This document shows positions 38,520 to 38,660 of a stretch of DNA of 38,660 bases, piece after piece; position 1 is the stretch's first letter, and each line of letters begins with the position of its first letter. The DNA is taken from NCBI GenBank assembly GCA_021767785.1, contig JAASSR010000009.1:1-38660 (forward strand), read 5' to 3'. The position numbers were made by a program, and so were the translations under genes. The notes under the pieces are model-generated. The model did not search any database and was not told the origin of the DNA. It saw only the letters and a list, made by a program, of their open reading frames with translations. Origin of the DNA: Methanolobus sp. (GTDB taxonomy: Archaea > Halobacteriota > Methanosarcinia > Methanosarcinales > Methanosarcinaceae).

Positions 38520-38660
38520 CTACCACTGGTTAAAACCAGTGGCTTCCTGCTTCATTATCGAATCCAACGACTCAATTCCACAGGCTTTAACTGTAGTTCC
38601 TACAGCACGATTGAGAATATTGATAGCGGCATTATGGTCACGGTCAAGAACTATTCCACA
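38520..38660 (-). CDS. tnpB: TnpB RNA-guided nuclease, C-terminal fragment
   Basis: The last 46 codons and stop of a TnpB gene; the rest lies outside the window. The fragment begins CGIVLDRDHNAAINIL, which combines the end of the zinc ribbon with the RuvC-III motif DRDxNAAxNI, and ends with ACGIES...KQEATGF, typical of archaeal IS1341-type TnpB. The RuvC-III aspartate is intact, so nothing in this part suggests an inactive protein; RuvC-I and -II cannot be seen. The gene's last codons contain a perfect hairpin, consistent with overlap with the guide (omega) RNA. It reads in the same direction as modABC, 180 bases ahead of modA. Confidence 0.88.
   Translation of the reverse strand, partial: CGIVLDRDHNAAINILNRAVGTTVKACGIESLDSIMKQEATGFNQW
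38523..38542 (-). repeat. Right-end palindrome of the TnpB element
   Basis: CCACTGGTT-AA-AACCAGTGG, a perfect 9-bp inverted repeat with a two-base centre, inside the final tnpB codons. Such subterminal hairpins are recognised by TnpA in IS200/IS605 elements and form part of the TnpB guide RNA scaffold. Confidence 0.7.

Larger units (their letters stand above)
38515..38660 (-). mobile_element. Right-end part of an IS200/IS605-type element
   Basis: The 3' part of a tnpB gene with a terminal palindrome at 38523-38542 marks the right end of an IS1341/IS605-like element that extends beyond the window. The boundary near 38515 (GTTCAC on the minus strand) is inferred from the usual position of the end just after the hairpin, not demonstrated. 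Confidence 0.65.

Overview
This window comes from a methanogenic archaeon, most likely a methylotrophic member of the Methanosarcinaceae (Methanolobus/Methanococcoides-like). The evidence is an archaeal lipid geranylgeranyl reductase, AMP phosphorylase, archaeal tRNA C56 2'-O-methyltransferase, a DUF2115-type methanogen protein, a PGF-CTERM (archaeosortase) surface protein, TATA-box promoters, and bacterial-type gyrA/gyrB and metX/metY of the kind these methanogens carry. The sequence is densely coding and no gene-free stretch exceeds 300 bases.

Layout. 1-1823 (+): 3' part of a geranylgeranyl reductase, a gamma-glutamylcyclotransferase-like protein and a small TatD-associated-type radical SAM protein. 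7778-1877 (-): a RAD55/KaiC-like ATPase, an unrecognised 167-residue protein, two tandem secreted S-layer-like proteins (one with a PGF-CTERM anchor), a DHH phosphoesterase and an EngB GTPase. 7996-9671 (+): a lipoprotein FKBP isomerase, a Nif3-like protein and a 54-residue charged protein. 11774-9694 (-): AMP phosphorylase and Trm56. 11961-14663 (+): a GuaD-like deaminase, an MscS channel with a long coiled-coil tail, and prephenate dehydratase. 14719-21892 (+): a five-gene MoxR/DUF58/von Willebrand A membrane cluster. 22056-25671 (+): a G3E-like P-loop protein, metY and a metX-CBS fusion. 25790-27407: an HTH regulator with CAGTACT repeats around its promoter, a NapH-like ferredoxin membrane protein, and a DUF2115 protein on the minus strand. 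27558-28661 (+): a bactofilin-like membrane protein. 28913-35513 (+): gyrB-gyrA, pdxS-pdxT and a flavin-binding protein. 38339-35567 (-): modA-modB-modC for molybdate/tungstate uptake. 38660-38520 (-): the 3' end of a TnpB gene that runs off the window.

How the genes work together. metY and metX overlap by 4 bases and give O-acetylhomoserine-dependent sulfur assimilation. pdxS and pdxT form PLP synthase. modABC is a complete importer whose leader and start region carry two identical-geometry ModE-like dyads. The MoxR cluster encodes an AAA+ ATPase plus three vWA proteins and a membrane partner, typical of a metal-dependent protein-maturation complex of unknown target. The RAD55 to S-layer-like run is the least explained neighbourhood. 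The strongest regulatory observations are the paired ModE-like dyads before modA, the three CAGTACT copies around the regulator promoter, and a TnpB right end that points directly into the modABC promoter.
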